Assembly: GCA_002385545.1 (NCBI GenBank)
Contig: DGDR01000245.1
Coordinates: 1-56,199, forward strand
Origin: Clostridium sp. UBA3947
GTDB lineage: Bacteria > Bacillota > Clostridia > Clostridiales > Clostridiaceae
Direction of reading: 5' to 3'
Length of the DNA stretch: 56,199 bases
The notes below the pieces were generated by a model. It was given only the letters and a program-made list of their open reading frames with translations, had not been told where the DNA came from and made no database searches. This document shows, piece after piece, positions 25,254 through 33,804 of this stretch. Every line of letters starts with the position of its first letter. Within the stretch, counting starts at the first letter, position 1. Position numbers and translations under genes: made by a program.

Positions 25254-25901
25254 CTAAAGATTAAGTAAAAATTTATGATTTTCTTTAAAATAAATATCTT
25301 CCTTTTGATCTAATATGGTAAATTTATTATTGGTAATATCCATTAGAGCCTCTCTTATCTCCTCTATTTTTTCCTTTTCACAAACAATACTTAGCTCAAC
25401 CATATCAGTGTACTCAGTATTATCAATTTGCCAATTGTTTTTATTAAAAGTATACTGTATTTTTCCTAATAAATCATAATCTATCCTAATCCTAAGCATA
25501 ACTGCATTAACCTTTTCCACTATACCAGCTTCCTTAACCGCTAGAGCAGCAGCTTTCGAATAAGCTCTTACTAAACCAGAAGCCCCCAATAACACACCAC
25601 CAAAATATCTAGTAACCACTATAACGATGTCTGTGATATTATTTCTTTTAATAACCTCCAGCACTGGTATCCCCCCTGTTCCTTGGGGTTCCCCATCATC
25701 GCTATATCTTTGAATTGAACAATTGGCCCCTATAACATAGGCATAAACATTATGCCTTGCCTCTCTGTGACTTGCCTTTATACTATTAATAAAATTTCTA
25801 GCCTCATCTTCAGTAGATACTCTGGCAACACTACCAATAAACACTGACTTTTTTTCTTCGTACTCTGCAGAAGCTTGTCCTTTTATAGTTCTATATTCCA
25901 T
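25254..25901 (-). CDS. YigZ/IMPACT-family protein
   Basis: This 215-residue protein of the YigZ (UPF0029/IMPACT) family has the signature GEPQGTGGIPVLEVIKR and VVTRYFGGVLLGASGLVRAYS (about residues 66-115), and a C-terminal ferredoxin-like domain (DUF1949). The eukaryotic homologue IMPACT modulates Gcn2, and bacterial members are suspected to bind nucleic acid or ribosomes; function remains open. It starts 9 bases after the MocR-type regulator's stop, so the two are probably co-transcribed. Confidence 0.92.
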   Translation of the reverse strand: MEYRTIKGQASAEYEEKKSVFIGSVARVSTEDEARNFINSIKASHREARHNVYAYVIGANCSIQRYSDDGEPQGTGGIPVLEVIKRNNITDIVIVVTRYFGGVLLGASGLVRAYSKAAALAVKEAGIVEKVNAVMLRIRIDYDLLGKIQYTFNKNNWQIDNTEYTDMVELSIVCEKEKIEEIREALMDITNNKFTILDQKEDIYFKENHKFLLNL

Positions 25902-25910
25902 ATCCTACTC

Positions 25911-27329
25911 CTAATCCTTATATTTTTTTAAAATAGCTGCAATTTTTCTTAGGCCTTCTTCTATTTGCTTTTTATCAGTTTGAGAAAATCCAATTCTAAA
26001 ATAGCAACTCCCTTCAGATATATCCTTATAGAAGATGGCACCCGGCGTTATTAGTACATAATTTTTTCTACATAACTGAAAGAGATCATGGCTTTGAATA
26101 TTTACATTGCCCCGTAACCTTACATAAAAGTTCATACCTCCACCAGGGCATTGATATTCAACAAAATCACTTAAATATTCTTCAAGCTTGTTAATCATAA
26201 AACTATATCTTTCCATGTAGATTTTATTTAATTTTTCAATATAGTCTCTCCAATATCCTGAATTTATATATAATTCTAAGGCTCTTTGCATTAAGCTAGA
26301 GGTAGCAATATCCGAGTTTATCTTTGCATTTTGAATTTTCTCTCTAAACTTCGGTGGAACTATTAAGTATCCCAGTCGAATACCTGGCAAAAATATTTTA
26401 GAAAAGCTTTTTATATAAATTACTCTGTTGTCAAAATCCATTTGCTTAAAGCTTTTATATTTTATATTGGAATCGTAAATAAGCTCCGATAGATAATCAT
26501 CTTCTATAATATAAAAATCATAAATACTTGCTAAATAAAGAAGCTTTCTTTTCTTTTCTTCAGAATAGGAGGCACCAGTAGGATTTTGAAAATAACTCAT
26601 GAGATAGAGAAACCTTATCTTATTCTTTCTTAGTATGTTCTCTAGCTTATCAATATTAATGCCATCCATTCCCATTTCAATTTCATGGATATCAGCCCTT
26701 CTCCAATTAAAAACTGCCAAAGCACCACTATAGGTAGGCTTTTCAATTACTATTCCCTCTTGATTATTAATCAAGGCTTTAGAAACAATATCCAACCCCT
26801 GCTGAGCCCCTGATACAATTAACACCTCATCGGCCTTTATAGAGTTATTCCAAAAATTTTCTACTATGCTTTTTCTTAAGCCCTCATAGCCTAGAAGCTC
26901 TTGATATATAAGAGCCTTGGCTCCATCCCGTTCTAGTACCTTATTTATAACATCCTTAAAAACTTCTACAGAAAATAAAGTAGTACTGGCAGTCTCTCCT
27001 GTAAAATCTATATATTTTTCCAGCTTCTCTGTGGTGATTTTTTTAAAGACATCCTTATATATTTTCTTAATATTTCTACTACCATCTACTTTCTTAACAA
27101 AGGTGCCACTACCAATTTTCTGAACTACGTATCCGTCATCCTGAAGCTTTTTATAGGCACTTATAACTGTTGCTTTGTTAACCTGCAAATCATTAGCTAA
27201 ATCTCTAATGGTAGGTAATTTAAAACCATCAATTAATTTATTTTGCTCAATTAATCTCTTTATCTCATTATATATTTGGAGGTACTTTGGAACATCTGTT
27301 TCTTTAAGTTTTATACCCAAATTATTCAT
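25911..27329 (-). CDS. MocR/GabR-type PLP-dependent transcriptional regulator
   Basis: This 472-residue fusion has a GntR winged helix at about 14-80 (LPTIRDLANDLQVNKATVISAYKKL) and a fold-type I aminotransferase domain at about 110-470. The aminotransferase part keeps the substrate/PLP motifs SYFQNPTGASYS, EDDYLSELIY and the PLP lysine motif SFSKIFLPGIRLGY. Such proteins sense PLP or amino compounds and regulate genes for vitamin B6, GABA or amino-acid use. No pdx or gab gene is adjacent, so the target is unknown. Confidence 0.93.
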   Translation of the reverse strand: MNNLGIKLKETDVPKYLQIYNEIKRLIEQNKLIDGFKLPTIRDLANDLQVNKATVISAYKKLQDDGYVVQKIGSGTFVKKVDGSRNIKKIYKDVFKKITTEKLEKYIDFTGETASTTLFSVEVFKDVINKVLERDGAKALIYQELLGYEGLRKSIVENFWNNSIKADEVLIVSGAQQGLDIVSKALINNQEGIVIEKPTYSGALAVFNWRRADIHEIEMGMDGINIDKLENILRKNKIRFLYLMSYFQNPTGASYSEEKKRKLLYLASIYDFYIIEDDYLSELIYDSNIKYKSFKQMDFDNRVIYIKSFSKIFLPGIRLGYLIVPPKFREKIQNAKINSDIATSSLMQRALELYINSGYWRDYIEKLNKIYMERYSFMINKLEEYLSDFVEYQCPGGGMNFYVRLRGNVNIQSHDLFQLCRKNYVLITPGAIFYKDISEGSCYFRIGFSQTDKKQIEEGLRKIAAILKKYKD

Positions 27330-27399
27330 GATTTCACCACATTAATACTAATATCCTTATCATTTATATTATAACAATAAATTCTCAACAGACAACTAA

Positions 27400-27615
27400 T
27401 CAATAGTTAACCATTTTATAATTAAAATTTTCTGTATTTCCACAGTTTCTACATATATACACATGTTTACAATAAGCTGCATTCTCTATGGGCATATCTG
27501 CACTATAAGGGTCTAGATAATCTTCTACTCTCCCATTATCCTCCAATAATTCAGAGCAATTTGAGCAGCGATAGCTTAAATTAAACATGGAATTACATAC
27601 TGGACACACCTTCAT
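27400..27615 (-). CDS. Small double zinc-ribbon protein
   Basis: This 71-residue protein has three CxxC motifs (CPVC at 4-7, CSNC at 17-20, CRNC at 55-58) plus a lone Cys near 49, enough for two zinc sites. The middle is acidic and proline-containing (DYLDPYSADMPIE). Such proteins are common in Clostridia and of unknown role. GAGGAG before the ATG supports expression. Confidence 0.7.
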   Translation of the reverse strand: MKVCPVCNSMFNLSYRCSNCSELLEDNGRVEDYLDPYSADMPIENAAYCKHVYICRNCGNTENFNYKMVNY

Positions 27616-27696
27616 AGCATCACTCCTCAGTTTATAAATTTAAGCTTTATCTTCCCTTATCAGTCTTTATATATTATTACCTAAAACTATAAAAAT

Positions 27697-27720
27697 ATAA
27701 GAAGGCTGTGGCCTTCTTAT
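27697..27720 (-). terminator. Terminator overlapping the hflX stop
   Basis: On the minus strand ATAAGAAGGC (27711-27720) pairs with GCCTTCTTAT (27697-27706) around a CACA loop, followed by ATTTTTATAG. The hflX TAA (27717-27719) lies within the first arm of the stem. Confidence 0.85.
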
Positions 27721-29519
27721 ATAATGTATTTCATAGTCTTATTTTTAACCTCTTCATCTATCATAGCTTCTATATATATTCCATCTTCACGATACTCCTC
27801 TTGAATTATATTGGAGTTTCTGTGTAAATATGCTGCAGTGGAGCTATCACTATAAGGTATCAAGAAGTTAGCCTTAACTAGTTTTTCTGGTAAATGTATA
27901 GAAACTAACTCCAATAATTTTTCTAAATTTGCGCCTTCCTTTGCAGAGATTTCAATAACCTCTAAATATTGCTCAGTGTTGAGATAATTTTCTTTCAAAG
28001 CTTTTAGATAGGAACCTTCCACCTTATCCATCTTATTTAGTGCCATTATTTTAGGTATATCTATAGCATTTAACTCTGATAAAACCTTTTCTACCGCTTC
28101 AATATGCTCCCTTACTTCTGGCGAAGAGCAATCCACTACATATATCAATAAATCAGAATAAATTACCTCCTCTAACGTTGACTTAAAGGCCTCTACTAAA
28201 TCATGGGGAAGCTTTCTTACAAAACCTACAGTATCTGTAAGTGTTATAGTTCTGTTGTCCTGCAAGGTTAAAGCTCTAGTAGTAGTATCTAAGGTTGCAA
28301 AGAGCATATCTGCCTCCAACACCTTTTCTTTCTCTATAGCATCCTTAGGTAAGGCTATATCGCAAAGAGCATTTCTCAGCGTGGACTTTCCTGCATTTGT
28401 GTAGCCTACTAACGAAACTCTAGGCACCCTTTCCTTATTTCTTTTTTCCCTTTGAACTTCTCTAACCTTTTGAATTTTATCTAATTCTTTTTTCAGATCA
28501 TATATTTGCTCTTTAATATGCCTTCTATCTGTTTCTAGCTTCTTTTCTCCAGGACCTCTTGTACCTATACCTCCACCAGTTCTAGACAATACTGTACCTA
28601 AGCCTGTTAGTCTTGGAAGTCTATATTTTAATTGAGCTAACTCTACCTGAATTTTAGCCTCCTTTGACCTTGCTCTCCTAGCAAATATATCTAAAATTAA
28701 GGTTGTTCTGTCTATAACCTTAACACCTAAATTTTGCTCTAAATTTCTAACTTGGGAACCAGAAAGCTCATCATCAAAAATTACTACATTAGCTCCCACC
28801 GCCTGAACAAGCATCGCTATTTCCTTAACCTTACCGCTACCTATATAGAATACTGGATCTAACTTAGCTCTTTTCTGAAAAACTTGGTTTACTACGCTAA
28901 CCTCACAGGCCAAAGCTAATTCATGCAATTCTTGTAGGCTTTCTTCTGTATCTGACCCTACTAATATTGCTCTTTCTCTGTCGTCTTCTTGTAAATTGCT
29001 ATCTATCATAGCTTCTTCTATTGCTTTTATCTTATCTAGAAATTTATAGCTAATTGCTTCCTCTATTGTTAATTCATCTGTTAGACTAAAGGTTAATCTA
29101 TCATCGGCTATATCACAGAAGCCAATAGTTATCAATGGAGTTTTTCCCTCTTCAACAGACAAGGCAGCTACACAATCTAGCTTAAGTCTAATTAAGGCGG
29201 AGGTATCTAAAGCTGATAATCTTGAAATTCCATTGGGATGTGTATGGATAATTCTAATACCAGATAGTCTTCGTTCTTTGATATCTATAATAGGCATATC
29301 TACACTAGTACTGTCTCCAATGCAAACGTATTTTACATTTCCTTTTCTATCAATAGCTATACTGATTTCTCTACCTAAAGCTAAGGTTAATCTATGTATT
29401 TTAGTAATAATTTCTTCAGTGGCAATCTCGTCTCTAGCTACTTTTACATTATATATTTCTTCCAACTCATCCAATATAAACTTCTTTACTCCGTCAATGT
29501 TGCCATATATCAAAGTCAT
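27717..29519 (-). CDS. hflX: GTPase HflX with JAMM-like N-terminal domain
   Basis: This 600-residue HflX, a ribosome-binding GTPase that splits or rescues stalled 70S ribosomes, is about 180 residues longer than the E. coli type. The HflX core is at about 190-600: GSGKVKEIA, then GGGIGTRGPGEKKLETDRR, G1 GYTNAGKSTLRNAL, G3 DTVGFV and G4 NKMD. The extra N-terminal region contains HTHPNGISRLSALD (about residues 92-105), which fits the HxH-x7-S-x2-D zinc motif of JAMM/MPN+ and RadC-type domains, with a candidate glutamate at Glu51. Whether it binds metal is untested. I start at ATG 29519, where GAGGAG is close upstream; GTG at 29522 is also possible. Confidence 0.93.
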   Translation of the reverse strand: MTLIYGNIDGVKKFILDELEEIYNVKVARDEIATEEIITKIHRLTLALGREISIAIDRKGNVKYVCIGDSTSVDMPIIDIKERRLSGIRIIHTHPNGISRLSALDTSALIRLKLDCVAALSVEEGKTPLITIGFCDIADDRLTFSLTDELTIEEAISYKFLDKIKAIEEAMIDSNLQEDDRERAILVGSDTEESLQELHELALACEVSVVNQVFQKRAKLDPVFYIGSGKVKEIAMLVQAVGANVVIFDDELSGSQVRNLEQNLGVKVIDRTTLILDIFARRARSKEAKIQVELAQLKYRLPRLTGLGTVLSRTGGGIGTRGPGEKKLETDRRHIKEQIYDLKKELDKIQKVREVQREKRNKERVPRVSLVGYTNAGKSTLRNALCDIALPKDAIEKEKVLEADMLFATLDTTTRALTLQDNRTITLTDTVGFVRKLPHDLVEAFKSTLEEVIYSDLLIYVVDCSSPEVREHIEAVEKVLSELNAIDIPKIMALNKMDKVEGSYLKALKENYLNTEQYLEVIEISAKEGANLEKLLELVSIHLPEKLVKANFLIPYSDSSTAAYLHRNSNIIQEEYREDGIYIEAMIDEEVKNKTMKYII

Positions 29520-29556
29520 CACTCCTCAACAAGTTTAAGCTGTCTCATCTATATAC

Positions 29557-29585
29557 TTGACAACTTCCAATTAATTTTATACTAT
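29557..29585 (+). promoter_or_regulatory. Sigma-A promoter of hpt
   Basis: A consensus -35 TTGACA (29557-29562) is followed after exactly 17 bases by -10 TACTAT (29580-29585). Transcription would start about 40 bases before the hpt ATG. It overlaps the divergent hflX promoter. Confidence 0.85.
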
Positions 29586-29602
29586 TATAGCTATATTGTA
29601 AA
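29574..29602 (-). promoter_or_regulatory. Probable sigma-A promoter of hflX
   Basis: On the minus strand TTTACA (29597-29602) and TAAAAT (29574-29579) are 17 bases apart. Its elements interleave with those of the divergent hpt promoter, so the two cannot both be occupied by polymerase at once. Confidence 0.6.
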
Positions 29603-29632
29603 TAAGATAATGGGTAAACTTAGGAGGAGAAA

Positions 29633-30160
29633 ATGGAAGAAAAAAGTAGGAATATATTAATATCTGAAGATAAAATTAAGGCTAGAATCAAGGAATTAGG
29701 TGCAGATATTGAACAGTACTACAAGGACAAGAAATTATATGTCCTATCCTTGTTAAGAGGAAGTTTTATTTTTACTGCTGATTTAGTTAGAGCTATAAAT
29801 ATTCCTGTAAAAATTGGTTTTATGACTACTTCCAGCTATGGTGATAGTGAAGAAAGCTCTGGAAATGTTAAGATTGTTAATGACCTTCCAGATGATATAA
29901 CTGGTTATGATGTTTTAATAGTAGACGATATAATCGACACTGGAATAACAATGAAATTCATAAAGGAATATGTGCAATCTAAAGGTGCTAATTCCGTTAA
30001 AACTTGTTCTCTATTAGACAAGCCAGACAGAAGAGCAGTAGATGTAACTCCAGATTTTTGCGGATTTACTATTCCAGATGTTTTCGTAGTAGGCTACGGA
30101 CTAAATTACGGTGATTATTATAGAAATGTACCTTATATTTTTAATTGGGAAGAAAAATAA
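29633..30160 (+). CDS. hpt: Hypoxanthine(-guanine) phosphoribosyltransferase
   Basis: This 175-residue HPRT converts hypoxanthine or guanine plus PRPP to IMP or GMP. It has the PRPP-loop VLIVDDIIDTGITM (about residues 95-108), LSLLRGSFIFTADL-type N-terminal motif, a flexible loop region and the C-terminal VVGYGLNYGDYYRNVPYI that closes over the base. SD AGGAGG lies before the ATG. It has its own promoter and a strong bidirectional terminator. Confidence 0.96.
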   Translation: MEEKSRNILISEDKIKARIKELGADIEQYYKDKKLYVLSLLRGSFIFTADLVRAINIPVKIGFMTTSSYGDSEESSGNVKIVNDLPDDITGYDVLIVDDIIDTGITMKFIKEYVQSKGANSVKTCSLLDKPDRRAVDVTPDFCGFTIPDVFVVGYGLNYGDYYRNVPYIFNWEEK

Positions 30161-30176
30161 GCTGATATTAAGCATC

Positions 30177-30211
30177 GAGTAGGAGGGGAAAAATATTTTC
30201 CCCTCCTACTC
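30177..30211. terminator. Bidirectional terminator between hpt and yunB
   Basis: GAGTAGGAGGGGAAAA (30177-30192) and TTTTCCCCTCCTACTC (30196-30211) form a perfect 16-bp stem around ATA. Because the A-run and T-run are symmetrical, it can serve both the hpt transcript and the convergent yunB transcript. Confidence 0.9.
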
Positions 30212-30224
30212 CATTGTGCTAAAA

Positions 30225-30872
30225 TTATTTATTAGGTAGTGAAAAACCCGCAGCATTCATATCTAAATTTATTGCATTATCGGGGATTTTCCCTACAATA
30301 ATGGTCTCACATATAGGCACTTGATGGACAATCTCAATTTCATTATTTTTTGAAGGCAATATAATTCGAATTTTTGTTTTGACTTCTACAAATATTCTAT
30401 GTCTTGTTTGATTAATACCAGCCCCTTCAAAGGTAGAAATATATCTTGTTTCAATGTATCCTATAGGTTGCATTTTTACAGTAATATTGGGACCAAAACC
30501 TGTTAGAATATTATTTTTTACTATATAACTAATAGGCAATTCCAAGCCAACCTGACCCATTTTTTTTAGTTCGTTCTGAGAGCTTAAAGCTACATCACAA
30601 GCAATTTGGTTTAATTTCATAGTATCAGCTTTCAGCATTACAATATTCCCATCATTGTCCTTTTCCACCTTAATGATTTCATCGTAATTAAAGTCTTCAC
30701 CGAATTCTTTTACAATGCAATTATTAAGGGTTGCTGTAGCTTTAGCCCTCATTTCGGCATCTGCCACCGCTAGTAACGTAGGCATAATGCTTCTGTCGAT
30801 TACAAAGAGTGCAATATTTATTATAATCAATAGAATAATCAAGAAAATAGCAAGCCGCTGTTTAAATTTCAA
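30225..30872 (-). CDS. yunB: Sporulation protein YunB
   Basis: This 215-residue YunB family member is made in the mother cell and needed for full sporulation in Bacillus. It has one N-terminal membrane helix (about 8-28), then a conserved extracytoplasmic domain with MRAKATATLNNCI, LELPISYIVKNNILTGFGPNI and a central IGYIETRYISTFEGAGINQTRHRI. The start is TTG (30870-30872), with GAGGAGG 7 bases upstream. The DUF family's biochemical role is unknown. Confidence 0.93.
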   Translation of the reverse strand: MKFKQRLAIFLIILLIIINIALFVIDRSIMPTLLAVADAEMRAKATATLNNCIVKEFGEDFNYDEIIKVEKDNDGNIVMLKADTMKLNQIACDVALSSQNELKKMGQVGLELPISYIVKNNILTGFGPNITVKMQPIGYIETRYISTFEGAGINQTRHRIFVEVKTKIRIILPSKNNEIEIVHQVPICETIIVGKIPDNAINLDMNAAGFSLPNK

Positions 30873-31200
30873 AATTAGGCCTCCTCAAATTTGTTAAATA
30901 TTGTAATTTAATTTTATTTGATTTATAATGTAATTGTAAAAAGCTTCTGGAAATCTTATGTTATGCATTCTGGAAAGCCAAATAAGAAAACTTGTTTAGA
31001 ATGTACAAGATAACATTTGGATGTATCAGTTACTTTTTATTAAAATCAACGTACTTAAGATAGGTACATTAATTTATATGCTTCAATCTACCTATGCATA
31101 CTCTAAAGGCATATTTATCCAAATTCATTTTTTTGCATTGTTGTGTTATAATACTCTAGAATTGGCAAGAATAAAAGCTAAGTAATTTTTAGGAGGAAAT
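30873..31200. other. Divergent intergenic region yunB / PBP
   Basis: These 328 bases contain the yunB SD on the minus strand and the PBP promoter and SD on the plus strand (31144-31199). A short inverted repeat GTACTTAAGATAGGTAC lies near 31050-31066. I see no small gene and no recognisable riboswitch. A sigma-E site would be expected for yunB, but I could not assign one confidently. Confidence 0.5.
31144..31152 (+). promoter_or_regulatory. Extended -10 promoter of the class A PBP
   Basis: TGT-TATAAT is an extended -10 element (TGn-TATAAT), with only a weak -35 (TTCATT, 31124-31129) 17 bases upstream. It would start transcription about 42 bases before the ATG at 31201. Confidence 0.6.
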
Positions 31201-33723
31201 ATGAAAACTAAGAAAACTAAGAAAAAAAATCAAAGTAAGCTTAGGAAATTTATTAAATATTTTTTTATAACTTGTTTTACTTTAGGTCTGGTAGCCTCTG
31301 TTGCCTTGGCTGGTATAATTATGGCCATGATAAAAACTACTCCTGAATTAGATCTAAACAGTATACTAGTTTTAGATGAGCCTTCAGTGCTTTACGACAG
31401 CGAGGGACAACTTATGGATGAAGCCCCTACTCTACTAAAACGTGAAACTGTTTCAATAAAGGATGTGCCAGATAATTTAAAATACGCTTTTATTAGCATT
31501 GAAGATGAGCGTTTCTTATCCCATAACGGTATAGACTATAAAAGACTTGTTGGAATAGTTTATACAAATGCAAAGAAAATCTTCTCTAATGAAGATGGTT
31601 TACACGGTGCTTCAACTATCACCCAACAGTTAATAAAAAACACAGTATTAACTAATGAGGTAAGCATAAAGCGTAAAGTACAGGAAATGTACTTAGCAAC
31701 ACAGTTAGAAAAGGCCTTAAGTAAGGACGAAATATTAGAAGCATATCTTAACACTATAAATTTAGGCGGTAACGTTCATGGTGTTCAGAAGGCTTCAGAA
31801 ATGTATTTTAACAAAAAAGATTTAAATGAATTAACTCTTATTGAATGTGCATATTTAGCAGGAGTTACCCAGCATCCATATAAATACTCCGTATTTATTG
31901 ATTATGCTAAAGAACATCCTGAAGAATATGTATCTAGAACCAAAAACGTAATAGCAAAAATGTATGAAAATGGCCATATTAGTGAATCTGAATATAAGCA
32001 AGCAATTCAAGACTTAAACGATGGCAAGTTGCAAGAATCATTTAAGCTTAACCAGTCAACGAATGTTTCAAACAAGCTAAATTACGAATGGTTTTCTAGA
32101 CCAACAATGGAACAGGTAAAAAATGATTTGATGAAGGCTTATAATTATACTTCTGAGGACGTTGAAAAATTACTTATGTATGGTGGCCTTCAAATTTACA
32201 CTACAATGGATAGGAACTTACAAGATGAAGCTCAAAAAATTTTGAATAATCCTAAGTACTTTGGTTCAAGTCAAACTGGAGATATAAATAACCCTAATGC
32301 CGTAGTACAACCCCAGGCCTCTGCAGTAATAATGGACTATCGTACAGGGGAAGTTAAGACCATAATAGGTGGTCGTGGAAATCAACCTGCTAATTCATAT
32401 AATAGGGCTACCTCAAGTTCCTTTAGACGTTCCGTAGGTTCCACAATAAAACCACTTACAGTATATTCTCCAGCTATAGAGACAAAGCAATTAACTGGTG
32501 GAAGCGTAATAGAAGACTCACCATTGTCCCCAGAATTACAAAAGAAGTACAATAATTACAACCCTCAAAATGTAACAAAGGGACAATATATGGGTTATGT
32601 TACAATAAAAGAAGCTATAACAAGATCTATAAACTTAGTGGCAGTTAAGGTAGAGGATCAGATAGGCTTGAAAACTGGTGCTGAATATGGAGAAAAGTTT
32701 GGTTTAACTTTATCAGAAAATGATAAATCCAGTATTGCCGCTCTTTCCTTAGGACAAATAGAGGGAGCTACTACATTGCAAATGTCAGCTGCCTATGGTA
32801 CCTTTGGAAACAATGGTATTTACACTACTCCAATACTATATACTAAAGTAGTAGATAAAACCGGAAGAGTTTTATTGGAGAATAAAGCTGCTACAAGAAA
32901 GGTATTGTCACCTCAAACTGCATATATAATGTATGATTTACTTAAGGGACCAGTTAATGATGCAGGTGGTACTGCAGGAAGAGCAAACGATGCTATGGGA
33001 AGTATGCCTATTGCTGGTAAGACAGGTTCTTCATCCAATTTCAAGGATCTTTGGTTCTGTGGCTTAACTCCATATTACAGCGGTGCTGTTTGGATAGGTG
33101 ATGATAAGCAAGCTTCCTTAAGTGGTACAGGTATAGGTAGCGGTACAGCAGCACAAATACTTGGTGAAATTATGGCTGTTGCCCACAAGAATCTGGAGGT
33201 AACTGACATTGCACAACCTCAAGGCATCGTTAAAGCAACAGTATGTAAGGATTCAGGATTATTGCCAACAGAATTATGTACCCGTGACCCAAGAGGCAGT
33301 CGTTTAGTTACCACTTACTTTACCGAAGGTACTGTGCCAACAAAGATGTGTGACATACATATTGAGGCTAGTATTAATAAAAATAATGGTAAACTGGCTA
33401 CTGCAAATACTCCTGCAAATTTAATTATTAAAAAAGTATTTATTAAACGTGATTATAAGCCTAGTGTTAAATTACAAGATGAGGCTTATGTACTACCTAC
33501 AGAGTATGACGATACCCGTTCTACTCCTAATGTAGATCCAAACAGACCAAATAATAACGATAATCCAAATGATCCAAATATACCAGTACCACCAAATAAT
33601 AATCCTCCAAATGACAATAATAATGATGGTAATAGCGATGGTAACAGTTCTGATGGAAACAATGATAAAAAGCCAAATGATAATAATGATATAGACTTTG
33701 ATCAAGGAGCATTTAATAATTGA
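31201..33723 (+). CDS. Class A penicillin-binding protein (PBP1A family)
   Basis: This 840-residue bifunctional transglycosylase/transpeptidase builds peptidoglycan at the outer membrane face. A basic cytoplasmic tail and one membrane helix (about 20-45) lead to the GT51 domain with EDERFLSHNGID and STITQQLIKN (about 95-150). The transpeptidase domain carries S-T-I-K in SVGSTIKPLTVYS, SIN and KTGSS. The C-terminal 90 residues are a low-complexity tail rich in Asn, Asp, Pro and Gly, probably extracytoplasmic and wall-spanning. AGGAGG lies before the ATG. Single gene with its own promoter and bidirectional terminator. Confidence 0.96.
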   Translation: MKTKKTKKKNQSKLRKFIKYFFITCFTLGLVASVALAGIIMAMIKTTPELDLNSILVLDEPSVLYDSEGQLMDEAPTLLKRETVSIKDVPDNLKYAFISIEDERFLSHNGIDYKRLVGIVYTNAKKIFSNEDGLHGASTITQQLIKNTVLTNEVSIKRKVQEMYLATQLEKALSKDEILEAYLNTINLGGNVHGVQKASEMYFNKKDLNELTLIECAYLAGVTQHPYKYSVFIDYAKEHPEEYVSRTKNVIAKMYENGHISESEYKQAIQDLNDGKLQESFKLNQSTNVSNKLNYEWFSRPTMEQVKNDLMKAYNYTSEDVEKLLMYGGLQIYTTMDRNLQDEAQKILNNPKYFGSSQTGDINNPNAVVQPQASAVIMDYRTGEVKTIIGGRGNQPANSYNRATSSSFRRSVGSTIKPLTVYSPAIETKQLTGGSVIEDSPLSPELQKKYNNYNPQNVTKGQYMGYVTIKEAITRSINLVAVKVEDQIGLKTGAEYGEKFGLTLSENDKSSIAALSLGQIEGATTLQMSAAYGTFGNNGIYTTPILYTKVVDKTGRVLLENKAATRKVLSPQTAYIMYDLLKGPVNDAGGTAGRANDAMGSMPIAGKTGSSSNFKDLWFCGLTPYYSGAVWIGDDKQASLSGTGIGSGTAAQILGEIMAVAHKNLEVTDIAQPQGIVKATVCKDSGLLPTELCTRDPRGSRLVTTYFTEGTVPTKMCDIHIEASINKNNGKLATANTPANLIIKKVFIKRDYKPSVKLQDEAYVLPTEYDDTRSTPNVDPNRPNNNDNPNDPNIPVPPNNNPPNDNNNDGNSDGNSSDGNNDKKPNDNNDIDFDQGAFNN

Positions 33724-33726
33724 TAT

Positions 33727-33768
33727 AATTTTAAGGGCGAAGCTAAAATTAGCTTCGCCCTTAAAATT
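33727..33768. terminator. Bidirectional terminator between the PBP gene and sigF
   Basis: AATTTTAAGGGCGAAGCTAA and its exact reverse complement flank a two-base centre, forming a perfect dyad with A- and T-runs at both ends. It can stop the PBP transcript and the convergent spoIIA transcript. Confidence 0.93.
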
Positions 33769-33804
33769 AATAAAGAATAAATGCAAATACGAAATGTACT
33801 GCTT

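Noticed and set aside
33493..33786. Reading frames antisense to the PBP tail
   Set aside because: They are Ile/Tyr/His-rich shadows of the repetitive Asn/Asp/Pro codons on the other strand, without SD.
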